Source: Streptomyces sp. DSM 110735 (GTDB lineage Bacteria > Actinomycetota > Actinomycetes > Streptomycetales > Streptomycetaceae). From it: DNA of 64,000 bases. The DNA lies in NCBI RefSeq assembly GCF_016482685.1, contig NZ_JACYHF010000007.1:124001-188000 (forward strand), written 5' to 3'. Each line of letters opens with the position of its first letter. Within the stretch, counting starts at the first letter, position 1. The notes beneath the pieces were generated by a model that searched no databases, was not told the origin of the DNA, and saw only the letters and a program-made list of their open reading frames with translations. Position numbers and translations under genes: made by a program. This document shows positions 16,567 through 24,864 of this stretch, in pieces.

Positions 16567-18054
16567 TCAACTCGTCGGGTACGGCCAGGGGTTGGGCAGG
16601 CAGTGGATTCCGTCGTGGTCGAGGAACTTGGTCTGCTGCTGCATGACCGGCGCGAGCGCGCCGTCCTTCTGGCAGGTGACATGGCCGTGGCCGAGGCGGT
16701 GGCCGACCTCGTGGTTGATGAGCATCTGCCGGTAGGCGTGGATCTTCGCGTCGCCGTAGGTCACGCTGCCCTGTGCCCAGCGGTAGGCGTTGATCATCAC
16801 GCGCTCGGTGGCCGCCGAGTCGCAGGAGACGTTGTCCTCCGTGGTGTCCAGACCCGACTTCGCGCACCAGAAGGCGGTGGTGCCGGGGCTGGCGAGCGTG
16901 ATCACGAAGTCCGGCTTGCCCTTCGAGACGCGCTCGAAGGTGCGGGCGCCGTCGTGGGACCAACTGCGGTCGTCGTTGAGCGTCTTCTGCACGGCGTCGG
17001 CGAAGAGGGCGCCGTCGAGACCGAGCCCCTGCTCCACGTCGACGCGGTAGGTCAGCTTCTGACCGGTGCCGGGCGCCTTGGCGAAACCGGGCACGGCGTC
17101 GAACTTCCCCGAGCCCTTGAGCTTCGCGCCCAGCGGATACAGACGGCTCATCTTCTGCTCGTACGTCAGCGGGACGGCGCTCGGCGCCGCCGACGGGGCT
17201 GCCTGCGCCGCGGTCCTCGCCTCGCCGGTGCCCTCGGCGGCGGTCCTCGACTGCCCGTCCGCCCGGCCGTCGGCCACCTGCCCGGCGACGACGACCGCGA
17301 GCACGGTGGTCACCGCCGCGGCCGCGACTCCGGTGAAGGTGCGCCCCTTGGTGCCGCGCCGCTGCGCGGGCAGCTCGAACGGCTCGGCGCCCATGCCGAC
17401 CGGCTCGACGGGCGCGGTGACGCGCGGCGCGTCCGCGCCGGACTCCGCCTCGAAGGCGTCCAGATAGTCCTGCCGGGGTCCGCGCCCGGACCCTCCGGCG
17501 GGCGGCGCCGCCGGGACCGGCTCCGTGCGCCGCTGCCGGGGGAACGGCCGCCGCCCGCCCGGCGCCGCATCGGCACCGTCGCGCCCGGGCGGCGTGAACA
17601 CGCCCCAGCCGCCGCCCTCTTCGCGCACCTCGGGGTGACCGCCGCGCGCCTGCCCGTCCCCGAACGGCGGTCCGCTCCGCGCTGCCGGACCCTCGGACCC
17701 GCGCCCGGCGCCCCGCCGCGACGCGGCCCTGCCCAGGGGTCCAGTGCCGAAGGGCGGCGCGCCGTCCGGAGTGGGAACCGGGGTGTGCCCGGCACCCATG
17801 GGGTCGCCCCCCATGTGCCCCGCACCCATGTGTCCCGCACCCATGTGTCCGGCACCCATGTGCCCCGCGCCCTGCGGCGAGGGATCGCCCGTGCCCGGAG
17901 AGCCCGGCGTCTGCGGCGCCGCGACGTCGTTGCGTCCGTTGCGCGCGCCCGGGATCCGTCCGCCGGGACCGGCTCCCGTGTCCTCGGCCCGCTGCGTCCG
18001 CGCAGGGGCCGTCGTGTCCTTCGGGGTCGGTCCCCGGCGGCTGTGACGTCCCAC
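16567..18054 (-). CDS. DUF3152 protein with zinc-metallopeptidase-like motif
   Basis: 495 residues from GTG 18054. The first 250 residues are a Gly/Pro/Arg-rich, probably cytoplasmic, disordered region containing five MGAGH-type pentapeptide repeats. One transmembrane helix follows (AAAAVTTVLAVVVAGQVA). The extracytoplasmic C-terminal domain is DUF3152 and contains HEVGHRLGHGH, matching the HExxHxxGxxH zinc-binding signature of metzincin-like peptidases. A peptidase role is inference; I know of no proven substrate. The gene is conserved beside moeZ and TetR in actinobacteria (Rv3207c, from memory). It starts eight bases after the alpha/beta-hydrolase stop, implying an operon. Confidence 0.85.
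   Translation of the reverse strand: MGRHSRRGPTPKDTTAPARTQRAEDTGAGPGGRIPGARNGRNDVAAPQTPGSPGTGDPSPQGAGHMGAGHMGAGHMGAGHMGGDPMGAGHTPVPTPDGAPPFGTGPLGRAASRRGAGRGSEGPAARSGPPFGDGQARGGHPEVREEGGGWGVFTPPGRDGADAAPGGRRPFPRQRRTEPVPAAPPAGGSGRGPRQDYLDAFEAESGADAPRVTAPVEPVGMGAEPFELPAQRRGTKGRTFTGVAAAAVTTVLAVVVAGQVADGRADGQSRTAAEGTGEARTAAQAAPSAAPSAVPLTYEQKMSRLYPLGAKLKGSGKFDAVPGFAKAPGTGQKLTYRVDVEQGLGLDGALFADAVQKTLNDDRSWSHDGARTFERVSKGKPDFVITLASPGTTAFWCAKSGLDTTEDNVSCDSAATERVMINAYRWAQGSVTYGDAKIHAYRQMLINHEVGHRLGHGHVTCQKDGALAPVMQQQTKFLDHDGIHCLPNPWPYPTS
17791..17865. repeat. Five 15-bp in-frame repeats inside the DUF3152 gene
   Basis: Units of 15 bp, each with an ATG-containing core CCCATGTG or CCCATGGG, start at 17791, 17806, 17821, 17836 and 17851. 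On the minus strand they encode the MGAGH-like pentapeptides. The period equals five codons, so copy-number change keeps the frame. Confidence 0.85.
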
Positions 18055-18062
18055 GCCTGACC

Positions 18063-19076
18063 TCAGCTCTCCGTATCCGAACCGGCTCCACTTGCGCCGG
18101 AGTTCACTTCCGCCGCGCCCAATCCGCCTCGCTCGTCGAGGAGTTCACGGAAAGCGGTCGCGACGACCTCCGGGTATTCCATCATCGCCACGTGCCCGGC
18201 GTCCGGCAGGGACAGCAAACGGGAGTCGCGGAAGGCGCGGGCGGCCTTGGCGGCCATACGGAAGCCTACGAGCTGATCGCGCCCGCCGTAGACCAGCAGG
18301 GTGGGCGCGAGGACGCGTTCGGCCTGGCGCCACAGCCCCTGCTGGCCACCGAGCGTGTACGCGTTGACGATGCCGCGCGCGGAGCGGGTCATCGCGTCCC
18401 AGAAGTACGGCAGCCGCAGCCGTCGTTCCAGCTCCTCGACCGCGTACTGGAACGCCTCGGGCGACACGCGCGTGGGGTCGCCGTAGCAGAGCGCCATGAC
18501 CCCGCGCACCCGCTGCTCGGCCGTCCACTCGCGGGTGAGCCGGTTGAAGAGCGTGGCCACGCCCGGCACGCCGAGCAGTCCGGTGGGCGCGGCGCTGCGC
18601 TGGATGCGCAGTTCGGGCAGCGCCGGGGAGACCAGGGTGAGGGTGCGCACGAGATCGGGGCGCACGGCGGCGACGCGCGTGGAGACCGCGCCGCCCAGGG
18701 AGTTGCCGAAGAGGTGGACCGGACCGCGTCCGGCGGCGTCGAGGTAGCGGATGACGGCGCGCGCGTGCCCGGTGACCGAGTAGTCGCCGTCGTCCGGCGG
18801 CGGGGAGTCGCCGAAGCCGGGCAGGTCGACCGCCTCGCCGTCCACGAGACCGTCCAACTCCGCCATGAGCTGCGACCAGTTCTGCGAGGAACCGCCGAGT
18901 CCGTGGACGTACAGCGCGGGCGGCAGCCCCTCGCGCGCGCCGGGGCGGGAGCGGACCGAGAGCGTGACGCCCGGCAGTCCGACCGACCGCATCCGCTCGC
19001 CCTCGCCGACCCGTACGGGCGCGACCCTCGGCAGGACGCTGGCGGCCGGGAGCGACGGCGACTCGGTCGAAGACAT
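18063..19076 (-). CDS. Alpha/beta-hydrolase fold protein
   Basis: 337 residues from ATG 19076. It shows the oxyanion-loop sequence YVHGLGGSSQNW, nucleophile elbow GNSLGGA, catalytic acid region YGGRDQLVG and histidine PDAGHVAMMEYPE, a complete S-D-H set in lipase/esterase (LipV-like) order. No signal peptide, so cytoplasmic or peripherally associated. The position next to DUF3152 matches the mycobacterial block where lipV lies a few genes from moeZ. Substrate unknown; a small hydrophobic ester is the usual expectation. Confidence 0.85.
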   Translation of the reverse strand: MSSTESPSLPAASVLPRVAPVRVGEGERMRSVGLPGVTLSVRSRPGAREGLPPALYVHGLGGSSQNWSQLMAELDGLVDGEAVDLPGFGDSPPPDDGDYSVTGHARAVIRYLDAAGRGPVHLFGNSLGGAVSTRVAAVRPDLVRTLTLVSPALPELRIQRSAAPTGLLGVPGVATLFNRLTREWTAEQRVRGVMALCYGDPTRVSPEAFQYAVEELERRLRLPYFWDAMTRSARGIVNAYTLGGQQGLWRQAERVLAPTLLVYGGRDQLVGFRMAAKAARAFRDSRLLSLPDAGHVAMMEYPEVVATAFRELLDERGGLGAAEVNSGASGAGSDTES

Positions 19077-19180
19077 GCGGCAATGTTACGAGACGATCAC
19101 ACCACGCTTCATGTGTTCGCCGTCACAGCCCTCGTCCCGGCGTTCACAGGTGAGGTCCGCCGTGCGGCGGGCAGATGGCA

Positions 19181-19209
19181 TGGCGTCCGGTCGAGGTGTC
19201 TCCTAGGCT
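19181..19209 (+). promoter_or_regulatory. Candidate promoter for the small acidic-protein gene
   Basis: TGGCGT (19181-19186) and TAGGCT (19204-19209) are spaced by 17 bases, about 95 bases before the ATG at 19309. The minus 10 is good and the minus 35 weak. Confidence 0.4.
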
Positions 19210-19308
19210 CGTACAGCGGGAAGCCGCGTGCGGCACCACCCCGCCGCCCTCGGTGCCGCCTCGACCGACGCTCTCAGGAAGCCGACGTCCTCAGGAAGGG
19301 AGCCCGCC

Positions 19309-19539
19309 ATGGCTTACGACCCCACCGAGCCGGACGCGATCGAGGAGCTGGAATCCCGGGGCGAGACGGTCGAGGAGATCGGCGTCGAGGAGCCCGAGAA
19401 CGACGCGGCCGAGCAGCAGACCGACCTCGCGGAGGACCGCGACGCGCCCCTGACCGACGTGGACCCGGCCAAGGGCAACGAGGCCGATCTGATCGAACAG
19501 GCGCGCGTGGTCACCCTCGACGAGGACGACTACCGCTGA
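19309..19539 (+). CDS. Small acidic protein of unknown function
   Basis: 76 residues, very rich in Glu and Asp (for example EEIGVEEPENDAAEQQTDLA) with no cysteine or transmembrane segment. ATG 19309 follows GGAAGGGAG at the right distance. The C-terminal ARVVTLDEDDYR looks like a conserved tail. I recognise it as a Streptomyces conserved hypothetical but know no function. It runs divergently from the hydrolase gene and is followed by the TetR gene. Confidence 0.75.
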   Translation: MAYDPTEPDAIEELESRGETVEEIGVEEPENDAAEQQTDLAEDRDAPLTDVDPAKGNEADLIEQARVVTLDEDDYR

Positions 19540-19719
19540 CCTCACCGGATCCTTACCGGACCGCCTCCACGCCCCTACCGGCGCGCACGGCCGTGCTCCG
19601 CGCCTTCCGCCCGCCGTCCGGTACGTGAAATTCTGCGCTCGCACCGCGCACACCACGATTACCGAAAAGTACGATGGCCGCGCGGCCCGTACCGCATGAG
19701 GACGACCTTGGGAGGCGGC

Positions 19720-20361
19720 GTGACAGCCATCGAGCAAACAGAGGCGGCACGCCCGCGCGGCACCCGTCTGCCGCGCCGCGCCCGGCGGAACCAGCTCCTG
19801 GGCGCCGCCCAGGAGGTGTTCGTGGCGCAGGGCTATCACGCGGCGGCGATGGACGACATCGCCGAGCGCGCCGGAGTCAGCAAGCCGGTGCTGTACCAGC
19901 ACTTCCCCGGCAAGCTCGACCTGTACCTCGCGCTGCTCGACCAGCACTGCGAGGCACTGATCCACGCCGTGCGCACCGCGCTGGCCTCGACCACGGACAA
20001 CAAGCAGCGCGTCCGCGCGACCATGGACGCCTACTTCGCCTACATCGAGGACGACGGCGGCGCCTTCCGCCTGGTCTTCGAGTCGGACCTGACGAACGAG
20101 CCCGCCGTGCGCGAGCGCGTCGACAAGGTCACCACCGAGTGCGCCGAGGCGATCTGCGAGGTCATCGCCGAGGACACCGGTCTCTCGCGCGCGGAGTCCA
20201 TGCTGCTCGCCTCCGGGCTCGGCGGACTCGCCCAGGTCGTCGCGCGCTCCTGGCTGCACAGCGACCGCAGCGTGCCGCGCGACCAGGCGGTGCAGTTGCT
20301 GGCGTCGCTGGCGTGGCGGGGCATCGCGGGCTTCCCGCTGCACGGCACCGACCACCACTGA
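19720..20361 (+). CDS. TetR-family transcriptional regulator
   Basis: 213 residues. The N-terminal helix-turn-helix is MDDIAERAGVSKPVLYQHFP with the family-typical FxxKxxLY continuation (GKLDLYLALL); the remainder is a ligand-binding helical domain. GTG 19720 is preferred to an upstream ATG at 19696 because GGGAGG lies six bases ahead of it. The gene sits directly before the DUF3107 gene, as in the mycobacterial Rv3208/Rv3208A pair. It probably represses itself and close neighbours; no clear operator palindrome could be assigned. Confidence 0.88.
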   Translation: MTAIEQTEAARPRGTRLPRRARRNQLLGAAQEVFVAQGYHAAAMDDIAERAGVSKPVLYQHFPGKLDLYLALLDQHCEALIHAVRTALASTTDNKQRVRATMDAYFAYIEDDGGAFRLVFESDLTNEPAVRERVDKVTTECAEAICEVIAEDTGLSRAESMLLASGLGGLAQVVARSWLHSDRSVPRDQAVQLLASLAWRGIAGFPLHGTDHH

Positions 20362-20492
20362 GACGGCTCCGCCGCGCCCTGTTCGCTGATGGCGTGCGGG
20401 CGCGCGGCGTACTCGTCCCCTCACCGGGCTAATGTGTGCAGCGTACGGCGCGGCAGATCGCGCACATCACTGACCGTCGGAGGGACATAGCC

Positions 20493-20720
20493 GTGGAGGT
20501 CAAGATCGGCGTGCAGCACGCGCCCCGCGAGATCGTTCTGGAGAGCGGTCAGAGCGTGGACGAGGTCGAGCGCCTGGTGGCCGAGGCGCTGGCCGGCAAG
20601 TCGCCGCTGCTGAGCCTCGTGGACGAGCGCGGCCGCAAGGTCCTGGTCCCGGCGGACCGCCTCGCGTACGTGGAGATCGGCGAGCCGACCGTCCGCAAGG
20701 TGGGCTTCGGCACGCTGTAG
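20493..20720 (+). CDS. DUF3107 protein (TB9.4-like)
   Basis: 75 residues from GTG 20493: an IGVQHAPREI strand followed by a helix and LAYVEIGEPTVRKVGFG, characteristic of DUF3107, a small conserved actinobacterial protein equivalent to Rv3208A. The function is not established. It follows the TetR gene by about 130 bases and is closed by a strong terminator. Confidence 0.88.
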   Translation: MEVKIGVQHAPREIVLESGQSVDEVERLVAEALAGKSPLLSLVDERGRKVLVPADRLAYVEIGEPTVRKVGFGTL

Positions 20721-20735
20721 GACTCGCGTCGACGA

Positions 20736-20769
20736 GAAGGGCCCGGTGGCACCCGCCACCGGGCCCTTC
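20736..20769 (+). terminator. Perfect 14-bp hairpin after DUF3107
   Basis: GAAGGGCCCGGTGG (20736-20749) pairs fully with CCACCGGGCCCTTC (20756-20769) around a six-base loop, 16 bases after the stop codon. Confidence 0.9.
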
Positions 20770-20878
20770 GTCGTACGAACCCCCCACAACCGGTGCACAG
20801 GGGTGATTGAAATCCGCAGGTCACGGGTAAGACGGGCTACGACCTCAAGAGCACGCCCGACCGTGGAGGTACCTCGCG

Positions 20879-21148
20879 ATGATCCTGGAAGTGCTCGTAT
20901 CGGCCGCGCTCGGGGCGGGGCTGGCCTGGGCGGCGGCGCGCCGTCTGCCGCACCGGCTGCCCTCACGCGCACTGGTGTTCGCGACGGGTCTCGCGGGAGC
21001 CCTCTTCGGTGACTTCGTCACGCACAGCGCGCTCGGCGCGGCGCCCGTTGTGGTGACCCTGCTCGGCGCGGCGGTCGTCTCGGCCGCCTCGCTGTCGCTG
21101 CTGTTGCGCCCGGCCGGGCGGTTGCGTCGACGGTCCGCGCCGGCGTAG
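20879..21148 (+). CDS. Small two-to-three-helix membrane protein
   Basis: 89 residues: a hydrophobic N-terminus (LEVLVSAALGAGLAWAAA), a basic RRLPHRLPSR loop, then two more hydrophobic helices and an RRRSAPA tail. GTGGAGGTACC precedes ATG 20879 at good distance. It is probably an integral membrane protein, vaguely like GlsB/YeaQ proteins in layout, but I see no diagnostic motif. It is convergent with the MiaE-like gene, 20 bases away. Confidence 0.7.
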   Translation: MILEVLVSAALGAGLAWAAARRLPHRLPSRALVFATGLAGALFGDFVTHSALGAAPVVVTLLGAAVVSAASLSLLLRPAGRLRRRSAPA

Positions 21149-21168
21149 CCGCCCGTAGGGAAAGAGCG

Positions 21169-21933
21169 TCAGGCGGCGAGCCCGAGCGCGGCCATCCGCT
21201 TGGTGTGCGCCTCGGTGATCCGGGTGAACATCCGGCCGACCTCCGCGAGGTCGAAGCCGTCGGCCACGCCGCCGACCAGCATGGTCGAGAGCGCGTCGCG
21301 GTCCGCGACCACCCGCTGCGACTGGGACAGCGCCTCGCCCATCAGCCGCCGCGCCCACAGCGCGAGCCGTCCGCCCACGCGCGGGTCGGCGTCGATGGCG
21401 GCGCGCACCTTCTCCACGGCGAAGCCCGCGTGCCCGGTGTCGTCGAGGACGGCGAGGACCAGTTCACGGGTGTCGGAGTCGAGGCGGGCGGCGACCTCGC
21501 GGTAGAAGTCGCTCGCGATCGAGTCACCGACGTACGCCTTGACCAGACCCTCCAGCCAGTCCGAGGGCGCGGTCTGCCGGTGGAAGCCGTCCAGGGCGGC
21601 GACGAAGGGTTCCATCGCCGCCGTCGGCTCCTGGCCGATCTCGGTCAGCCGGTTCCGCAGCCGCTCGAAGTGGTGGAACTCGGCCGAGGCCATCTTCGCC
21701 AGCTCCGCCTTGTCCGCGAGGGTCGGCGCCAGCTTGGCGTCCTCCGCGAGACGTTCGAACGCCGCCAGCTCGCCGTAGGCCAGCGCGCCGAGCAGGTCCA
21801 CGACCGCCGCGCGGTACTGCGGGTCCGCCGCGGCCGACGCCCAGTCCTTGGCCGCGACACCGGTGGGACCAGCGGTTCCGGCGGGTTCGACGGGAGCCGG
21901 GGCCGCGTTCTCAGGCTTGTCAGAGCTAGTCAT
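21169..21933 (-). CDS. Ferritin-like MiaE_2 family protein
   Basis: 254 residues from ATG 21933. After a Pro/Ala-rich start come four long helices with di-iron-type residues: ELAAFERL, SAEFHHFERL (ExxH) and DDTGHAGFAVE. This places it in the MiaE_2 ferritin-like group related to tRNA-(ms2io6A) hydroxylase. Whether it hydroxylates tRNA is unproven; actinobacterial members are annotated only by similarity. It lies divergent to the DEAD-box helicase gene, the same arrangement as Rv3210c/Rv3211 recalled from M. tuberculosis. Confidence 0.82.
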   Translation of the reverse strand: MTSSDKPENAAPAPVEPAGTAGPTGVAAKDWASAAADPQYRAAVVDLLGALAYGELAAFERLAEDAKLAPTLADKAELAKMASAEFHHFERLRNRLTEIGQEPTAAMEPFVAALDGFHRQTAPSDWLEGLVKAYVGDSIASDFYREVAARLDSDTRELVLAVLDDTGHAGFAVEKVRAAIDADPRVGGRLALWARRLMGEALSQSQRVVADRDALSTMLVGGVADGFDLAEVGRMFTRITEAHTKRMAALGLAA

Positions 21934-22047
21934 GACGCGCACAATAGCCCGCTTGTCCTGCGTCTCCACCCCCCGGCAGAGCGGTGTGACGACGACTACG
22001 TGACCAAATCGGCCATCGCGAGTGCGGCAATCCGGGGTATGGTGGTA

Positions 22048-22212
22048 ATGCGCCTGCTGGAGCGCGCTGACGTGTTCGGCGTGTCCTGCCAGGCCGCACG
22101 CATGAGGATGCCCGGTCGGTGGCCCGATCGGCTCCGACCCGACAGCTCTCCGTGGCCGTACGACCGTGTACGTACGACGACCGGAGGGAACCCTCAGCGG
22201 TACGAGCGCTAG
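22048..22212 (+). CDS. Possible 54-aa upstream ORF in the helicase leader
   Basis: ATG 22048 opens an Arg-rich frame (MRLLERADVFGVSCQAARMR to NPQRYER) that stops 19 bases before the helicase GTG. TATGGT four bases before the ATG looks like a minus 10 element, so this may simply be the 5' leader of the helicase transcript. The ribosome site is weak. It could be a regulatory uORF or a fortuitous open frame. Confidence 0.3.
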   Translation: MRLLERADVFGVSCQAARMRMPGRWPDRLRPDSSPWPYDRVRTTTGGNPQRYER

Positions 22213-22231
22213 AGCGTCGGCAGAGGTCCCC

Positions 22232-24796
22232 GTGTCATACGGCTCGCCCCAGTGGTGGGCGCGTACGGCGGCCGACGTCCCCGGCACGGTCGACTTGACC
22301 CCCGCGCTCGCCTCGCGCCGCGCACACAGAAGAGGCATAACCCTGACTACGACGTTCCGAGATCTCGGAATTCTCCCCGAGACCGCCGAAGCCCTTGAGG
22401 CCGTCGGCATCATCAACCCCTTTCCCATCCAGGAGATGACCCTCCCCGTCGCCCTCTCGGGCACGGATGTCATCGGCCAGGCCAAGACCGGTACGGGCAA
22501 GACTCTCGGCTTCGGCCTCCCGCTCCTCGAGCGCGTGATCGTCCCCGCCGACGTCGAGGCCGGCCGCGCCGCCCCCGAGGCACTGACCGGCGCGCCGCAG
22601 GCGCTCATCGTCGTGCCCACGCGCGAGCTGTGCACCCAGGTCACCAACGACCTGCTGACCGCCGGCAAGGTGCGCAACGTGCGCGTCCTCGCCATCTACG
22701 GCGGCCGTGCCTACGAGCCGCAGGTCGAGGCGCTGAACAAGGGCGTCGACGTGGTCGTCGGCACCCCCGGTCGGCTGCTGGACCTCGCGGGCCAGAAGAA
22801 GCTGGACCTCTCGCACGTGAAGTGCCTGGTCCTCGACGAGGCCGACGAGATGCTCGACCTGGGCTTCCTGCCCGACGTCGAGAAGATCATCAACCTGCTT
22901 CCGGCCACGCGCCAGACCATGCTGTTCTCGGCCACCATGCCGGGCGCGGTCATCGGTCTCGCCCGCCGCTACATGTCCCGCCCCACGCACATCCGCGCCA
23001 CCGCGCCGGACGACGAGGGCGTCACGGTCGCGAACATCAAGCAGTTCGTCTACCGCGGTCACTCCATGGACAAGCCGGAGATGGTCGCGCGCATACTGCA
23101 GGCCGACGGCCGCGGTCTGGCGATGATCTTCTGCCGTACCAAGCGCACCGCCGCCGACATCGCCGAGCAGCTCCAGCGCCGGGGCTTCGCCTCGGGCGCG
23201 GTCCACGGCGACCTCGGCCAGGGTGCCCGCGAGCAGGCGCTGCGCGCCTTCCGCAACGGCAAGGTGGACGTGCTGGTCTGCACCGACGTGGCCGCGCGCG
23301 GCATCGACGTCGAGGGCGTCACGCACGTCATCAACTACCAGTCCCCCGAGGACGAGAAGACGTACCTGCACCGCGTCGGCCGCACCGGTCGCGCGGGCGC
23401 CAAGGGCACGGCGATCACGTTCGTCGACTGGGACGACATCCCGCGCTGGCAGCTCATCAACAAGGCGCTGCAGCTCGACTTCAACGACCCGGTGGAGACG
23501 TACTCGACGTCCCCGCACCTGTTCTCCGACCTCGGCATCCCCGAGGGCACGAAGGGCACCCTGCCGCGCTCGGAGCGCACCCGCGCCGGGCTCGACGCGG
23601 AGGTCCTGGAGGACCTGGGCGAGCCCGGTGGGCGCGCGCCGCGTGGCCGGGGCGGTCGGGGCGACCGTGATGAGCGCGGTGGTCGTGGTGGCCGTGGCCG
23701 TGACGAGCGCGGTGGCCGCGGTGAGTCCGCCGCCGCCGAGCAGGAGCGTCCGGCGCGCACCCCGCGCCGCCGCCGCCGTACGCGCAACGGTGCTCCGCTG
23801 GAGTCCGGCGCCGCCGCTCCGGTCGTCGAGACCGCCGCCACCGAGGAGGCGACGGCGACCCGTACGCCGCGCCGCCGTCGCCGCACGCGCAACGGCGCGT
23901 CGGGCGGGGGCGAGCAGCCGGTGACGACCGCCGCCGAGACCGCCGTGCAGACGGCGGAGGGTCCGGCTGTCGTGGACACCGCCGTGGAGACCCCGGAGCA
24001 GCCGCGCCGCCGCCGTACGCGCAAGCAGGCGGAGACCGTGGAGGCGCCGGTCGCGGTGACCGAGGCGCCCGCCGTCGAGGCTCCCGTGGCCGAGCCGGTC
24101 GCGGAGACCAAGCCGCGCCGCCGCACCCGCAAGACCGCCGAGGCGGTCGTGGACGCGGTGGAGACGCCGGTCGAGGCGCCGGTCGCCGAGGCTCCGAAGC
24201 GCCGGACCCGCAAGGCAGCCGCCGCCCCGGAGGCCGTCGAGGTCACCGAGACCGCGGCTCCCAAGCGCCGTACGCGCAAGGCAGCCGAGGCCGTCGTCGA
24301 CACCGTCGAGGGCGCCGAGGCGGAGACCAAGCCGCGCCGCCGCACCCGCAAGACCGCCGAGGCGGTCGTGGACACGGCGGAGACGCCGGTCGAGGCGCCG
24401 GTGACCGAGGCGCCCAAGCGCCGGACCCGCAAGACGGCAGCCGCCGTGGAGGCCACCGACGCCCCCGAGGCGGAGGCTCCCAAGCGCCGGACCCGCAAGA
24501 CCGCCGCCACGGCGCCCGCCGAGACCGCCGAGGTGGTCGCGGAGGCTCCGAAGCGCCGTACGCGCAAGGCTGCCGCCATCGCTCCTGAGGCGGGTGACGT
24601 CGCGGAGGTCAAGCCGCGTCGTACCCGCAAGGCGACCGCCGCGGCGGTCGACGGGGACGAGGCGCCCGCGCCCAAGGCGCGCCGCACCCGGAAGGCCGTG
24701 GCCGAGGCCGCGGAGATCCCGGCGCAGGCCACCGAGGAGCCGGAGGCCAAGCCGCGCCGCCGCACCCGCAAGGCGACGACGGCCACCGAGGTCTGA
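22232..24796 (+). CDS. DEAD-box RNA helicase with long basic repeat tail
   Basis: 854 residues if started at GTG 22232 (AGAGG seven bases upstream). The helicase core carries the Q motif NPFPIQ, Walker A AKTGTGKT (84-91), PTREL, GTPGR, DEAD (about 202-205), SAT, ARGID and HRVGRTGRAG. From about residue 463 an RGG-like segment (RGRGGRGDRDERGGRGGRG) leads into about 350 low-complexity residues with two RRRTRN and eleven RRTRK blocks separated by acidic/Ala stretches. It unwinds structured RNA (RhlE/CsdA-like). Homology begins at TTTFRDLG, just after a CTG at 22343 with its own AAGAGG site, so a CTG start is an alternative. Confidence 0.92.
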   Translation: MSYGSPQWWARTAADVPGTVDLTPALASRRAHRRGITLTTTFRDLGILPETAEALEAVGIINPFPIQEMTLPVALSGTDVIGQAKTGTGKTLGFGLPLLERVIVPADVEAGRAAPEALTGAPQALIVVPTRELCTQVTNDLLTAGKVRNVRVLAIYGGRAYEPQVEALNKGVDVVVGTPGRLLDLAGQKKLDLSHVKCLVLDEADEMLDLGFLPDVEKIINLLPATRQTMLFSATMPGAVIGLARRYMSRPTHIRATAPDDEGVTVANIKQFVYRGHSMDKPEMVARILQADGRGLAMIFCRTKRTAADIAEQLQRRGFASGAVHGDLGQGAREQALRAFRNGKVDVLVCTDVAARGIDVEGVTHVINYQSPEDEKTYLHRVGRTGRAGAKGTAITFVDWDDIPRWQLINKALQLDFNDPVETYSTSPHLFSDLGIPEGTKGTLPRSERTRAGLDAEVLEDLGEPGGRAPRGRGGRGDRDERGGRGGRGRDERGGRGESAAAEQERPARTPRRRRRTRNGAPLESGAAAPVVETAATEEATATRTPRRRRRTRNGASGGGEQPVTTAAETAVQTAEGPAVVDTAVETPEQPRRRRTRKQAETVEAPVAVTEAPAVEAPVAEPVAETKPRRRTRKTAEAVVDAVETPVEAPVAEAPKRRTRKAAAAPEAVEVTETAAPKRRTRKAAEAVVDTVEGAEAETKPRRRTRKTAEAVVDTAETPVEAPVTEAPKRRTRKTAAAVEATDAPEAEAPKRRTRKTAATAPAETAEVVAEAPKRRTRKAAAIAPEAGDVAEVKPRRTRKATAAAVDGDEAPAPKARRTRKAVAEAAEIPAQATEEPEAKPRRRTRKATTATEV

Positions 24797-24805
24797 TCCT
24801 CACCG

Positions 24806-24859
24806 CGATACGCCGACGGCCCGGTCCCTTTTCCTGGGGGCCGGGCCGTCGGCGTATCG
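24806..24859. terminator. Perfect 19-bp bidirectional terminator
   Basis: CGATACGCCGACGGCCCGG (24806-24824) pairs without mismatch to 24841-24859 around a 16-base loop containing CCCTTTTCC. It lies between the convergent helicase and NYN genes and can serve both. Confidence 0.93.
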
Positions 24860-24864
24860 GCGGG

